Assembly (NCBI RefSeq): GCF_004115265.2
Contig: NC_046293.1
Location: 25,926,173 to 25,990,172 of the forward strand
Length of the DNA: 64,000 nt
Direction of reading: 5' to 3'
Source: Rhinolophus ferrumequinum
Taxonomy: Eukaryota > Chordata > Mammalia > Chiroptera > Rhinolophidae
Numbering within the stretch: position 1 is the stretch's first letter; every line of letters starts with the position of its first letter. The position numbers and the translations under genes were made by a program. The notes under the pieces are model-generated. The model saw nothing but the letters and a program-made list of their open reading frames with translations. It searched no databases and was not told where the DNA came from. Shown one piece after another: positions 63,884-64,000 of the stretch.

Positions 63884-64000
63884 GTATATTGCTGTGGTCA
63901 AGCATCGATACCATCCATGAAGTGGTCTCCCTAATAAAAAAGTGCCCATCTGACACCCTCATTAATGTCAAAGCCTCGTCTTTGACATTTACTGTATTCT
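63670..64000 (-). mobile_element. LINE-1 3' end, antisense, running off the window
   Basis: CAGTTTCAGGCGTACAAAACAATG, CCATATGCTGTACTCCACATTCC. Interrupted by a (TA)n run at about 63847-63878. It starts where similarity between the duplicated units ends. Confidence 0.65.
63847..63878. repeat. (TA)n microsatellite
   Basis: TA run within the antisense L1 at the right edge. Confidence 0.9.

Overview
This window is mammalian nuclear DNA, almost certainly from a bat of the horseshoe/leaf-nosed/false-vampire group (Rhinolophoidea). It is AT-rich and intron-dominated, and full of old LINE-1, MIR, MaLR and DNA-transposon relics. Three tRNA-derived SINEs (15119-15382, 15674-16160, 62341-62691) look like the Rhin-1 type I associate with rhinolophoid bats. 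The locus is the CD94 part of the natural killer gene complex (NKC), because two tandem copies of KLRD1 (CD94) occupy the right-hand 26 kb.

Layout. 1-12.6 kb: no gene seen; L1 pieces (one with a 5' inversion at 1142-2333), two MIRs and a small TIR element. 12.6-14.0 kb, minus strand: two exons with good splice sites encode the N-terminus and membrane segment of a probable NKC lectin-like receptor that I cannot name; its lectin exons are not visible. 15.1-22.5 kb: SINEs, a processed EEF1A1 pseudogene, and an L1 carrying a Tigger1 relic. 23.9-25.2 kb: a degraded retroviral pol relic with a small hAT-like element inside. 26-31 kb: a MITE, a MaLR LTR, an unidentified diverged direct repeat and a stretch of unknown nature. 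31-37.4 kb: nothing recognised.

From about 37.4 kb to 63.7 kb lies a tandem duplication. Unit A (about 37400-47530) carries a dead KLRD1 copy: exons 1-3 are open, but the lectin exons have stops, shifts and a lost splice donor. Unit B (about 51190-63665) carries a complete six-exon KLRD1 encoding 185 residues, with all nine ectodomain cysteines of human CD94 at matching spacing. The spacer holds nested repeats, two inverted solo LTRs of one family, and a MaLR LTR. Unit B has insertions that A lacks: a processed ATP5MJ (6.8-kDa mitochondrial proteolipid) pseudogene, an L1 interrupted by a mariner relic, a second L1 3' end and a Rhin-type SINE. Unit A alone carries the 46825-47292 LTR. The duplication therefore predates these insertions.

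Function: CD94 pairs with NKG2 (KLRC) chains on NK cells to read MHC-E-type ligands. Only copy B looks able to make it; no KLRC or KLRK gene is visible here. No rRNA, tRNA gene, CRISPR array or bacterial feature was found.
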